Shown one piece after another: positions 35,439-47,439 of a stretch of DNA of 64,000 nucleotides. The notes below the pieces were generated by a model. The model searched no databases and was not told the DNA's origin. It saw only the letters and a program-made list of their open reading frames with translations. Numbering within the stretch: the stretch's first letter is position 1; each line of letters starts with the position of its first letter. The position numbers and the translations under genes were made by a program. Source of the DNA: Apostichopus japonicus (lineage: Eukaryota; Echinodermata; Holothuroidea; Aspidochirotida; Stichopodidae); the NCBI RefSeq assembly GCF_037975245.1, contig NC_092582.1, positions 7,667,001-7,731,000 on the forward strand, in the 5' to 3' direction.

Positions 35439-38400
35439 TTTCTTGTATTTCTCCTTAACGTCGAAATAAGCAAATTTTCCCTTAAGGAGAAATACAAACA
35501 TGTATTCGTAGTACAGCATTATGGTAACGGTGGGGAGGATTGAGTGGTAGAGTAATTTCTCCGGGGACAAAACATATGATATGTAATAAACTTTGATGAT
35601 AAATGAAAATAATCAATAATATAATCTATGATAAGTTTAATATTATTTATTATATCATCAGACTGTGAGGGGCACATATAAAAGCGCAATAAAAGGGCTG
35701 GAAAACTTCGAACAACTCACACGGTCGCACTAACCCTACCTCCCTCTTTCCCTCTTTCGTGGGTAACTCTAGCCCAACCATCTGTTCAGAAACGTTCAAG
35801 CGTCTCGTTTACGGAATTAGGTAAAGGAAAGCTACCGGGGGGTTGTGGGTAGGGGCGGGGGTTGCGACCACTTTAATACACTATTAGTTTTCGAGCATAA
35901 CAGTATTCACTCTGGCTAATTATTAGTTTAGTTTAGTTACCCAAGGATCAGGAAGCTTTACAGTAGCTTATTTGAGAACCTATCCGTGATAGATCATGGA
36001 TGAACACCGGCTTACTCCAAGCCTTCTGTTTTCGATAATTGTTCAGAGGGTAACTTGAAGAGGCAGGGGTGTGAATTCTCTCCCATTCCTGCTCCCGGGA
36101 CCGCCTTTTAAATTCCCCATCATTTTTTTTTCGATACATTTGTACCACTGGCCATCACTTCACAATCTTATTAATCACTCTGGTTAAGCAAGTAAGCAAC
36201 TGAGTATAGCTAGCTGCTTGAAGGCTACATTGACTATTTACTACAATAGCTATATGTTAATGTAACAGTCAAAATTTGCATTTCTAATTAGATACAGGTT
36301 TCTTGTATTTCTCCTGTACGTTGAAATCAGCAAATTTTCCCTTAAGGAGAAATACAAACATGTATGCGTAGTACAGAATTATGGTAACGGTGGGGAGGAT
36401 TGAGTGGTAGAGTAATTTCTCCGGGGACAAAACATATGATATGTAATAAAATTTGATGATCAGTGAAAATAATCAATATTATAATCTATGATAAGTTTAA
36501 TATTATTTATTATATCATCAGGCAGTGAGGAGCCCATATAAAAGCGCAAGAAAAGGGCTGAAAAACTTCGAACTACTCACACGATCGCACTAACCCCACC
36601 CCCCCCCCCTTTCCCTCTTTTATGGGTAACTGTAGCCCAACCATCTGTTCAGAAACGTTCAAGCGTCTCGTTTACGAAAATCGGTAAAGGAAAGCTACCA
36701 GGGGCGTTGTGGGTAGGCGCGGGCATTGCGACCACTTTCATACCCTATTAGTTTTTGAGCGTAACAGTCTTCACTCTGGCTAATTATTAGTTTAGTTACA
36801 CAAGGATCTGGAAGCTTTACAGAAGTTTATTTGAGATCCTATCCGTGATAGATCATGGATGAACACCGGCTTACTTCAAGCCTACTAATTTCGATAATTG
36901 TTCAGAGGGAAACTTGAAGAAGCAGGGGTGTGAATTCTCTTTCATTCCTGCTCCCGGGACGGCCTTTTAAAGTCCCCATCAGTTTTTTTTTATCGGTACA
37001 TTTGTACCACTGGCCATCACTTCACAATCTTATTAATCACTCTGGTTAAGCAAGTAAGCAACTGAGTATAGCTATCTGCTTGAAAGCTACATAGACTATT
37101 TACTAAAAAAGCTATATGTTAATGTAACAGTCAAAATTTGTATTTCTAATTAGATACAGGTTTCTTGTATTTCTCCTTAACGTCGAAATAAGCAAAACTT
37201 CCCTTAAGGAGAAATACAAACATGTATTCGTAGTACAGAATTATGGTAACGGTGGGGAGGATTGAGTGGTAGAGTAATTTCTCCGGGGACAAAACATATG
37301 ATATGTAATAAACTTTGATGATAAATGAACATAATCAATATCATAAACTATGATCAGTTTAATATTATTTATTATATCATCAGGAATGTGAGGGGTTCAT
37401 ATAAAAGCGCAAAAAAGGGCTGAAAAACTTCAAACTATACTTACACGGTCGCACTAACCCCACCTCCCTCCCCTTTCCCTCTTTCATGGGAAACTCTAGC
37501 CCAACCATCTGTTCAGAAACGTTCAAGCGTCTCGTATATGAAAATCGGTAAAGAAAAGCTACCACGGGCGTTGTGGGTAGGGGCGGGGATTGCGACCACT
37601 TTAATACCCTATTAGTTTTCGGGAATTACAGTCTCCTCTCTGGCTAATTATTAGTTTAGTTACCCAAGGATCAGGAAGCTTTGCAGTAGCTTATTTGAGA
37701 ACCTATCCGTGTTAGATCATGGATGAACACCGGCTTACTTCAAGCCTTCTGTTTTCGATAATTGTTCAGAGGGTAAAGAGGCAGGGGTGTGAATTCTCTC
37801 CCATTCCTGCTCCCGGGACCGCCTTTTAAAGTCCCCGTCAACTTTTTTTCTCGATACATTTGTACCGCTGGCCATCACTTCACAAACTTATTAATAATTC
37901 TGGTTAAGCAAGTAAGCATCTGAGTATAGTCATCTGCTTGAAGGCTACATAGACTATTTACTACAAAAGCCATGTTAATGTAACAGCCAGAATTTGCATT
38001 TCTAATTAGATACAGGTTTCTTGTATTTCTCCTTAACGTCGAAATAAGCAAATTTTCCCTTAAGGAGAAATACAAACATGTATTCGTAGTACAGCATTAT
38101 GGTAACGGTGGGGAGGATTGAGTGGTAGAGTAATTTCTCCGGGGACAAAACATATGATATGTAATAAACTTTGATGATAAATGAAAATAATCAATATTAT
38201 AATCTATGATAAGTTTAATATTATTTATTATATCATCAGGCAGTGAGGAGCCCATATAAAAGCGCAAGAAAAGGGCTGAAAAACTTCGAACTACTCGCAC
38301 GATCGCACTAACCCCACCCCCCTCCCCCTTTCGTTCTTTCATGGGTAACTGTAGCCCAACCATCTGTTCAGAAACGTTCAAGCGTCTCGTTTACGAAAAT

Positions 38401-38694
38401 CGGTAAAGGAAAGCTACCAGGGGCGTTGTGGGTAGGCGCGGGCATTGCGACCACTTTAATACCCTCTTAGTTTTCGAGCATAACAGTATTCATTTTGGCT
38501 AATTATTAGTTTAGTTACACAAGGATCTGGAAGCTTTACAGAAGCTTATTTAAGACCCTATCCGTGATAGATCATGGATGAACACCGGCTTACTTCAAGC
38601 CTTCTATTTTCGATAATTGTTCAGAGGATAACGAGGCAGGAGTGTGAATTCTCTCCCATTCCTGCTCCCGTGACCGCCTTTTAAAATCCCCATC

Positions 38695-38995
38695 CGACAG
38701 CTCCAACATCTGACCACTTTCTCATATACTGGGGTAAACAAAAGCACACCATTCGACTTCACTGCAGTGCAGTCATGGCGAACAAATTTATTTCGAAAGC
38801 AAGAAAAGAACAGACACAAATCCCTTTTCCCAAGATCACAAACCAGAAATACCAAATCCACGGAAGACTCCGCACATCACCACTGCACTGCCGCGATTTA
38901 TGAATAGGTCAAGAGAATCTGGCTCCTGACGGAGTTTTGATCCTGGAACCTAAGGATTGTGAGGCTGACACTCTAACCACTGAACCACGAATTTT
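38695..38995 (-). mobile_element. tRNA-derived SINE
   Basis: On the minus strand from about 38995 the sequence reads GTGGTTCAGTGGTTAGAG (A-box-like), then GTGTCAGCCTCACAATCC (anticodon-arm region with CAC at the expected place) and TTCCAGGATCAAAACTCC (degenerate B-box). The pattern resembles a valine tRNA head. The ~230-bp body (38695-38930) is unrelated to a tRNA. It ends exactly at the satellite boundary, so its insertion may have created that junction. Mutations in the B-box and loss of stem pairing argue against a working tRNA gene. Confidence 0.65.
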
Positions 38996-39062
38996 CCTTG
39001 AAATTATATTATTGCATCGAACTATATAACTATCGAAGATAAGACTGCTTGAGATACATGGT

Positions 39063-39392
39063 GTGCGGTTGATTACAGGGGCTACGGCTTTCGTCGAGTT
39101 GCTTCAATATCACCCCTCCCTTACCACCACTCCGTCGGGAATATTTGAAACACTGGCAGGTTATACCCCTATGAAAAATCTTGTGCACATAGTAGACCTC
39201 TGTATTCTTTTTAACATAACTTTAGGGGCTGTGGGCCAGACTCCGACCACTCACCTCGAAAATTTGACCCATATAGTAAATAGCCCCCTTGTTATTAAAA
39301 CAAATGGAAGTGCAGACCTGAACTATCACGTCCCAGGTCATTTGTATGATGTGTTAATTATGAGGGAGGGGATGCCCTTTGATTTAAAGTAG
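39063..39392 (+). CDS. Unrecognised ORF, possible gene or element fragment
   Basis: Open from a stop at 39027 to TAG at 39390-39392; no ATG start, so it would be an exon or fragment. The translation has a balanced composition (FVELLQYHPSL; VDLCILFNITLGAVG; LNYHVPGHLYDV; MREGMPFDLK), unlike the low-complexity shadow ORFs nearby. It has two N-x-S/T sites but no domain I recognise. It lies in the 986-bp insertion within the satellite, so a transposon or processed-gene fragment is most likely. Confidence 0.25.
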   Translation: MRLITGATAFVELLQYHPSLTTTPSGIFETLAGYTPMKNLVHIVDLCILFNITLGAVGQTPTTHLENLTHIVNSPLVIKTNGSADLNYHVPGHLYDVLIMREGMPFDLK

Positions 39393-39685
39393 TTGATGGT
39401 TGTTGTAATTTGCTTGCAGGTCTTTATTTCTTTGTGTACTTTTTTCTCAGTGTAATTAAATTACTTTTTTCACTATTTAGATTCATTTTTTTTTAATTTA
39501 ATTTGAATTATTGCATTAATAGAACTTAATTTGATTTATGAATTAGGTTGTACATATTGATGAATTTGAATTCAAAATTATTGAATGTTCCTGAAACAGG
39601 TTAAAGGAAAAAGAAATCTCTGTTGTCAACGTTACGGTCAGTTGTCAGTCAGACATCCCATCTTTCGCGACTGCACTTTTCAACC

Positions 39686-39832
39686 TTTTTTCGATACATT
39701 TGTTCCACTGGCCCTCACTTCACAAACTTATTAATCACTCTGGTTAACCAAATAAGCAGCTGAGTATAATGTATCTGCTTGAAGGCTACATAGACTACTT
39801 ACTACAAAAGCTATGTTAATGTAACAGTCACA
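39686..39832 (+). repeat. Truncated satellite monomer beyond the insertion
   Basis: TTTTTTCGATACATTTG, then ACTTCACAAACTTATTAATC, GAAGGCTACATAGACTA and TGTTAATGTAACAGTCA match the 860-bp monomer, then homology stops. This is the last piece of the array on the right. Confidence 0.85.
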
Positions 39833-40062
39833 GTACCGGTGCAAGGGGACTGGGGTTGGAAGCGGATCAGTCGTTCGGTAGTTTGGTTTTCGTGTCCACG
39901 TTCTTTCCTGGACCACTTTTTCTCAAAAAATCTCTTTTTTTTTGGCAACAAATTATTTGACGACATAGTAAATTGCCAAAAATACAGTGCTTTTTCCTAG
40001 CGCGCTTAATATTATTTCTTGGGGAAGGGGTGGGCTATTCATCACTTACATGAAATTTGTTT

Positions 40063-40321
40063 AATTGTTCACTTCATTCCAACTGAGCATTTTGAATTAA
40101 GTGAAAAATTAAGCATGTTGCAGAAAATGTTGAGTTGACGAGATACGATAAGATGTCAATTAAACATTTTGCAGAAAAATGTCCAATTGCTCAGTTGGAA
40201 TGAAGTGAACAATTGAACATTTTGCAGCAAACTGTCCAATTGACGAGGTATGATAAGTTGTCAATTAAACATTTTGCAGAAAATTGTTGGATTGCTCAGT
40301 TAAAGCAACTGAGCAATCCAA
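40063..40321. repeat. Nested inverted and direct repeats
   Basis: A perfect 26-bp inverted repeat (40063-40088 and 40189-40214, starting AATTGTTCACTTCATTCC) encloses direct repeats of TCAATTAAACATTTTGCAG, which recurs outside it. A second perfect 15-bp inverted repeat TTGGATTGCTCAGTT / AACTGAGCAATCCAA (40287-40301, 40307-40321) has a 5-nt loop. The whole block is made from shuffled pieces of one ~50-bp unit. Extruded cruciforms are plausible. Confidence 0.88.
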
Positions 40322-40324
40322 CAT

Positions 40325-42100
40325 TTTCCTGATTTTTGATAAGATTCTATTGTTGTTATCTTAACAATTTACTGAAAAATGTCCAACTTATGGGGCAAAG
40401 TTTTCCTTATGTTGATGGCACTTTTAAGCTTCCGTAGATTAGCATTGAGTGTTTTATTGTATTCCACAGACCAAATATATCGTGAACTTATTTGAAGCCA
40501 GCCTGCTAGCGAACAGGATCATCCCACCCAATAGCAAAATTAGTACATAGATAAACCACATTGAAGCTGGCGAACGTTGTACAGATGTTCTATTAGGCAT
40601 TTTTTTTTTTAGAGTATTCAAAATCTTACGAAGTTTTGTATGGTGGAGTATAAAGATCGCGAGAAACAATTGCTCAAAGTGGCAAGGAAAACGTAAATAT
40701 GACTGATTAAAGGTCAATCTTAACCGAAATGTTTAGGCCATTCACAATCACAAGAATATATGAATAGGCCTAGGTAAATTATAGTGCGACAGTCGGCAAG
40801 TTCCGACTGCGGCACTCAAATTTTCCAACTACTGTCAGTTTTACCAAGATTGGGGAGTGAGACACCCCCACTTGCCCCCTCTGAGATGTTCCTGCTCATT
40901 GCGTACCTGAGGACAGTGGTGTCAAATCACACTGCGACATGAAATGCTTTGCATCAATAACAACATTTGCAAATTGCTACATTTACGGATGTCTTCTACC
41001 AAGAAATAATAGGAGGGGTACCCCATTTCACCTTACTTACATCAGCTACATTCACTGTGAACATGAAAAGGGCTTGGAGTACAATAAGCCATAGACTGAC
41101 AAAAGTAAAAGAAAGCTCAGCTGGTAAGCAGCGTCCTGGCCAATTGAAAACCTGCTTTCCAGTTTTCAAAGTATGTTCATCACTAACAAAGGACATTTTT
41201 AAATCAGTTTGATGCAAAAGCTCTCTCCTCAGACAAATAAAGTTGCCCCACCAAATTGATCAGAAAATGCTAGGGGGTATGAGTTTAAGATAGTTGGGAA
41301 TTACCAGGGTTAGGTGTTTTCTGTGCCATTCTCTGTGTGGAAGTTCTCTGGCTGAAGTTCATGTCCAGGGGCTGGGGTTGTCTAACATCAGTTATCACTT
41401 TCTGTTCTTCAAGGAAACTGCACAGTACACAGAGCCTTTAACTATTTTCTTTAGGATGTATTTTCATACAATTTCTTTATTCATACAAGGCCTTTTACTA
41501 CACTTAACACAATTTGACGTACAAACAATTTATGTGCCAAGTGAGAAACATTGCTTTTTACATGAAAAAAGTGTGGCTCATTATGAAATGTAATTATTAA
41601 CACAGCATAATGGAAAAAGAATGGATCAGTAAATACCATTGTGCAAATCAGGATATGCAAGTTAAATTTTTAACAAACTAGGAAGTGTGGATAAACAAAG
41701 CTCCTTTATTTTGTGATGTTTTCTTCAATTCAATGAAAATGATAGTTGTTCGTCTACCATGGTTGAAATCAAAACCAGAGTCATGAAGAAAACCAGAGAT
41801 ACTACAAATGAATACACAATAAAGATGTGACAGGAACAAATTGGTCTTCTCTATTGATTCCACAAACATTCAAATTAATAATTAGATTAGTCAATTTAGT
41901 TGCTGCATTTTGTGTAATTTTTTGGTGTAAAGGTATAGATGAAAATCAATGCAACAATGTTTGGGTGTTTGAACTTGACTTCATCTGAGAAACTAACTTT
42001 ACAAAGAAACATTTAATAATTACATAAAAAGGAAGTTTTGGACACATTTTGCAAAATGCAAGTTATACATTTGATACATCATGCACATAAAATATTATTC
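40325..42100. other. Unassigned DNA, one weak candidate exon
   Basis: Mostly featureless. A minus-strand segment at 41041-41095 has strong-looking splice sites and is described in the findings. A minus-strand ORF at 40454-40717 encodes a hydrophobic stretch (MWFIYVLILLLGGMILFASR) but has no further support. Confidence 0.35.
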
Positions 42101-44166
42101 ATATTGTAGCTGGTACGGTCAAAACATCATTACTTATACTTAAGTGTATACACCTCTTTATTTGTGTTCAGTAACTGGTACCATCAAAACAACATAATTT
42201 ATATTTAACCTTATACACCTCGTTATTTGTAAGCAATAACTGGTACCATCAAGACATCATTTTACTGTATACACCTCTTTATTTGTGTGCAATAACTGGT
42301 ACCATCAAAACACCATTACTTATATTTTACTGTATTCACCTCTTTATTTGTGTGCAGTAGCTGGTACCATCAAAACATCATTCCTTATATTTTACTGTAT
42401 ACACCTCTTTATTTGTGTGCAGTTGCTGGTACCATCAAAACATCATTATGTATATTTTACTGCATACACCTCTTTATTTGTGTGCAGTTACTGGTACCAT
42501 CAATACATCATTACTTATATTTTACTGTATACAACCCTTTATTTGTGTGCAGTAACTGGTACCATCAATACATCATTGCTTATATTTTACTGTATCCACC
42601 CCTTTATCTGTGTGCAGTAGCTGGTACCATCAAAACATCATTACTTATATTTTACTGTATACACCTCTTTATTTGTGAGCAATAACTGGCACCATCACAA
42701 CATCATTACTTATATTTTACTGCATACACCTCTTTATTTGTGTGCAGTGGCTGGTACCATCAAAACATCATTACATATATTTTACTGTATACACCTCTTT
42801 ATTTGTGTGCGGTAGATGGTACCATCAAAACATCATTACTTATATTTTACTGTATGCACCCCTTATTTGTGTGCAGTAGCTGGTACCATCAAAACATCAT
42901 TAAGTATATTTTACTGTATACACCTCTTTATTTGTGTGCAGTAGCTGGTACCATCAAAACATCATTACGTATATTTAACTGAATACACCTATTTATTTGT
43001 GAGCAATAACTGATACCATCAAAACATCATTACTTATATTTTACTGTATACACCCCTTTATTTGTGTGCAGTAACTGGTACCATCAAAACATCATTACTT
43101 ATATTTTACTGTATACACCCCTTTATTTGTGTGCAGTAACTGGTACCATCAATACATCATTACTTATATTTTACTGTATCCACCCCTTTATTTGTGTGCA
43201 GTAACTGGTACTATCAAAACATCATTACTTATTTTTTACTGTATACACCTCTTTATTTGTGTGCGGTAGATGGTACCATCAAAACATCATTACATATATT
43301 TTACTGTATGCACCCCTTATTTGTGTGCAGTAGCTGGTACCATCAAAACATCATTAAGTATATTTTACTGTATACACCTCTTTATTTGTGTGCAGTAGCT
43401 GGTACCATCAAAACATCATTACGTATATTTAACTGAATACACCTATTTATTTGTGAGCAATAACTGATACCATCAAAACATCATTACTTATATTTTACTG
43501 TATACACCCCTTTATTTGTGTGCAGTAACTGGTACCATCAAAACATCATTACTTATATTTTACTGTATACACCCCTTTATTTGTGTGCAGTAACTGGTAC
43601 CATCAATACATCATTACTTATATTTTACTGTATCCACCCCTTTATTTGTGTGCAGTAACTGGTACCATCAAAACATCATTACTTATTTTTTACTGCATAC
43701 ACCTCTTTTTTTGTGTGCAATAACTGGTACCATCAAAACATCATTACTTATATTTTACTGCATACACCTCTTTATTTGTGTGCAATAACTGGTACCATCA
43801 AAACATCATTACGTATATTTTACTGTATACACCTCTTTATTGTGTGCAATAACTGGTACCATCAAAACATCATTACTTATATTTTATTGTATCCACCCCT
43901 TTATTTGTGTGCAGTAGCTGGTACCATCAAAACATCATTACTTATATTTTACTGTATACACCCCTTTATTTGTGTGCAGTAACTGGTACCATCAAAACAT
44001 CATTACATATATTTTACTGTATACACCTCTTTATTTGTGTGCAGTAACTGGTACCATCAAAACATCATTACTTATATTTTACTGTATCCACCCCTTTATT
44101 TGTGTGCAGTAACTGGTACCATCAAAACATCATTGCTTATATTTTACTGTATACACCTCTTTATTT

Positions 44167-46235
44167 GTGTGCAGTTACTGGTACCATCAATACATCATTA
44201 CTTATATTTTACTGTATACACCCCTTTATTTGTGTGCAGTAGCTGGTACCATCAAAACATCATTACGTATATTTTACTGTATACACCTCTTTATTTGTGT
44301 GCAGTTACTGGTACCATCAATACATCATTACTTATATTTTACTGTATACACCCCTTTATTTGTGTGCAGTAGCTGGTACCATCAAAACATCATTACTTAT
44401 ATTTTACTGTATTCACCTCTTTATTTGTGTGCAATCACTGGTAACATCAAAACATCATTACTTATATTTTATTGTATACACCTCTTTATTTGTGTGCAAT
44501 AACTGGTACCATCAAAACATCATTACTTAAATTTTACTTTATACACCCCTTTATGTGTGTGCAGTAGCTTGTACCATCAAAACATCATGACGTATATTTT
44601 ACTGTATACACCTCTTTAATTGTGTGCAGCAACTGGTACCAACAAAACATCATTACTTATATTTCACGGTATCCACCCCTTTATTTGTGTGCAGTCACTA
44701 GTAACATCAAAACATCATTACTTATATTTTACTTTATACACCCCTTTATTTGTGTGCAGTAGCTGGTACCATTAAAACATCATTACTTATATTTTACTTT
44801 ATACACCTCTTTATTTGTGTGCAGTAACTGGTACCATCAAAGTATCATTACTTATATTTTACTTTATACACCCCTTTATGTGTGTGCAGTAGCTTGTACC
44901 ATCAAAACATCATGACGTATATTTTACTGTATACAACCCTTTATTTGTGTGCAATAACTGGTACCATCAAAACATCATTACTTATATTTTATTGTATCCA
45001 CCCCTTTATTTGTGTGCAGTAGCTGGTACCATCAAAACATCATTACTTATATTTTACTGTATACACCCCTTTATTTGTGTGCAGTAACTGGTACCATCAA
45101 AACATCATTACATATATTTTACTGTATACACCTCTTTATTTGTGTGCAGTAACTGGTACCATCAAAACATCATTACTTATATTTTACTGTATCCACCCCT
45201 TTATTTGTGTGCAGTAACTGGTACCATAAAAACATCATTGCTTATATTTTACTGTATACACCTCTTTAATTGTGTGCATTAACTGGTACCATCAAAACAT
45301 CATTACTTATATTTTACTGTATACACCCCTTTATTTGTGTGCAGTAGCTGGTACCATCAAAACATCATTACGTATATTTTACTGTATACACCTCTTTATT
45401 TGTGTGCAGTTACTGGTACCATCAAAACATCATTACGTATATTTTACTGTATACACCTCTTTATTTGTGTGCAGTTACTGGTACCATCAATACATCATTA
45501 CTTATATTTTACTGTATACACCCCTTTATTTGTGTGCAGTAGCTGGTACCATCAAAACATCATTACGTATATTTTACTGTATACACCTCTTTATTTGTGT
45601 GCAGTTACTGGTACCATCAATACATCATTACTTATATTTTACTGTATACACCCCTTTATTTGTGTGCAGTAGCTGGTACCATCAAAACATCATTACTTAT
45701 ATTTTACTGTATTCACCTCTTTATTTGTGTGCAATCACTGGTAACATCAAAACATCATTACTTATATTTTATTGTATACACCTCTTTATTTGTGTGCAAT
45801 AACTGGTACCATCAAAACATCATTACTTAAATTTTACTTTATACACCCCTTTATGTGTGTGCAGTAGCTTGTACCATCAAAACATCATGACGTATATTTT
45901 ACTGTATACACCTCTTTAATTGTGTGCAGCAACTGGTACCAACAAAACATCATTACTTATATTTCACGGTATCCACCCCTTTATTTGTGTGCAGTCACTA
46001 GTAACATCAAAACATCATTACTTATATTTTACTTTATACACCCCTTTATTTGTGTGCAGTAGCTGGTACCATTAAAACATCATTACTTATATTTTACTTT
46101 ATACACCTCTTTATTTGTGTGCAGTAACTGGTACCATCAAAGTATCATTACTTATATTTTACTTTATACACCCCTTTATGTGTGTGCAGTAGCTTGTACC
46201 ATCAAAACATCATGACGTATATTTTACTGTATACA
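44167..46235 (+). repeat. 1300-bp segmental duplication inside the 65-bp array
   Basis: 44167-44935 reappears at 45467-46235 with the same pattern of unit variants, an offset of 1300 bp or 20 units. Another block at 44940-45250 matches 43840-44145 (offset about 1105 bp, 17 units), and 42740-42982 resembles 43194-43436 (offset 454 bp, where one unit is a base short). The array grew by copying blocks of several units. Confidence 0.8.
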
Positions 46236-47278
46236 ACCCTTTATTTGTGTGCAGTAGCTGATACCATCAATACATCATTACTTATATTTTACTGTATACA
46301 ACCCTTTATTTGTGTGCAGTAGCTGATACCATCAAAACATCATTACTGATTTTTTTCTGTATACACCCCTTTATTTGTGTGCAGTAGCTGGTACCATCAA
46401 AACATCATTACTTATATTTTACTGTATACACCTCTTTATTTGTGTGCAGTCACTGGTACCATCAAAACACCATTACTTATATTTTACTTTATACACCCCT
46501 TTATTTGTGTGCAGTAGCTGGTACCATCAAAACATCATTACTTATATTTTGCTGTATCCACCCCTTTATTTGTGTGCAATAACTGGCACCATCAAAACAT
46601 CATTACTTATATTTTACTGTATACACCTCTTTATTTGTGTGCAGTAACTGGTACCATCAAAGTTCATTACTTATATTTTACTTTATACACCCCTTTATGT
46701 GTGTGCAGTAGCTTGTACCATCAAAACATCATTACTTATATTTTACTGTATACAACCCTTTATTTGTGTGCAGTAGCTTGTACCATCAAAACATCATTAC
46801 TTATATTTTGCTGTATCCACCCCTTTATTTGTGTGCAGTAACTGGTACCATCAAAACATCATTACTTATATTTTACTGTAGACACCTCTTTATTTGTGTG
46901 CAGTAGCTGATACCATCAAAACATCATTACTGATATTTTACTGTATCCACCCCTTTATTTGTGTGCAGTAACTGGTACCATCAAAACATCATTACTTATT
47001 TTTTACTGCATACACCTCTTTATTTGTGTGCAATAACTGGCACCATCACAACATCATTACTTATATTTTTCTGTATCCACCCCTTTATTTGTGTGCAGTA
47101 ACTGGTACCATCAAAACATCATTACTTATATTTTACTGTATCCACCCCTTTATTTGTGTGCAGTAACTGGTACCATCAAAACATCATTACTTATATTTTA
47201 CTGCATACACCTCTTTATTTGTGTGCAGTAGCTGGTACCATCAAAACATCATTACTTATATTTTACTGTATACACCTC

Positions 47279-47284
47279 TTTATT
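47279..47284 (-). terminator. First poly(A) signal, inside the minisatellite
   Basis: AATAAA on the minus strand starts nine bases after the TAA stop of the terminal exon (47293-47295). It is the first of about 79 such signals, one per 65-bp unit. Which one is used cannot be told from sequence. Confidence 0.6.
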
Positions 47285-47292
47285 TGGCCACT

Positions 47293-47435
47293 TTACTTTT
47301 TATGCCATTCCTCTTCCCTGTCTCTGGCCCTCAGTTGGGCTTTTCGAACTTTATTCATTTCTTTGTTATGGAATGCTTTCCAATCGTACTTTAAATCTGG
47401 GTGACTTTCAAGGAAAGCCAGTACTTCTTTCTGAC
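47293..47435 (-). CDS. Terminal exon of unidentified minus-strand gene
   Basis: The acceptor TTTGTTGCATTTTCAG (AG at 47436-47437) precedes 143 nt ending in TAA. In the frame set by the upstream exons it encodes QKEVLAFLESHPDLKYDWKA, then FHNKEMNKVRKAQLRARDRE and EEWHKK. This is a charged, probably helical C-terminus with the composition of a true protein. The exon 50164-50250 leaves one base (G) that completes the first codon (G+GT), giving ...EVGK-G-QKEV. An alternative frame is open for 17 codons and then stops. I do not recognise the family. The stop lies six bases from the 65-bp array. Confidence 0.72.
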
Positions 47436-47439
47436 CTGA

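Larger units (their letters stand above)
22855..38694 (+). repeat. Satellite array of ~860-bp monomers (19 anchors)
   Basis: The anchor TTTCTTGTATTTCTCC recurs at about 22898, 23767, 24636, 25495, 26351, 27195, 28032, 28893, 29635, 30505, 31365, 32108, 32972, 33832, 34575, 35438, 36297, 37156 and 38017. Spacing is 837-870 bp, except three short units of about 743 bp. Each full monomer holds a perfect 16-bp inverted repeat (TTGTATTTCTCCTTAA ... TTAAGGAGAAATACAA), a conserved CATATAAAAGCGC, a GGGGCGGGG block and TTAGTTTAGTTACCCAAGGA. No long ORF; the repeated 60-110-codon ORFs on both strands only mirror the repetition. The left edge has three short copies of TATTTCTCCTTAACAG (22861-22918). The right edge stops at an insertion at 38695. 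Confidence 0.95.
38695..39680. other. 986-bp insertion interrupting a satellite monomer
   Basis: The monomer runs to TCCCCATC (ending 38694) and resumes at CAACCTTTTTTCGATACATTTG (39681), where uninterrupted monomers read CCCCATCAACTTTTTTCGATAC. The inserted DNA holds a minus-strand tRNA-derived SINE in its left third and an unrecognised ORF. No terminal inverted repeats were seen. Confidence 0.7.
42105..47287 (+). repeat. 65-bp minisatellite, about 79 copies
   Basis: The unit reads CAGTAACTGGTACCATCAAA, ACATCATTACTTATATTTTA, CTGTATACACCTCTTTATTT, GTGTG (65 bp). Single-base variants (ACTTAT/ACGTAT, ACACC/CCACC, GTAAC/GTAGC/ATAAC) mark unit types. Since 65 is not divisible by three, the frame cycles through three phases; the YHQNIITYILLYTPLYLCAV-type ORFs are therefore not a protein. 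On the minus strand every CTTTATTT gives AATAAA. The right end lies against the stop codon of the minus-strand gene at 47293. Confidence 0.96.

Noticed and set aside
23127-38381. Recurrent 60-110-codon ORFs in the satellite
   Set aside because: They repeat with the monomer, differ in length through single stop changes, and show no protein features.
22855-38694. Tandem 5S rRNA, snRNA or histone gene cluster
   Set aside because: The repeat period invites the idea, but no 5S, U1-U6 or histone sequence is present in the monomer.
42285-46841. Many ORFs with YHQNIITYILLYTPLYLCAV-like repeats, some over 100 codons
   Set aside because: The 65-bp period shifts frame each unit, so one 65-residue cycle repeats in all three frames; no start, signal or splice logic.
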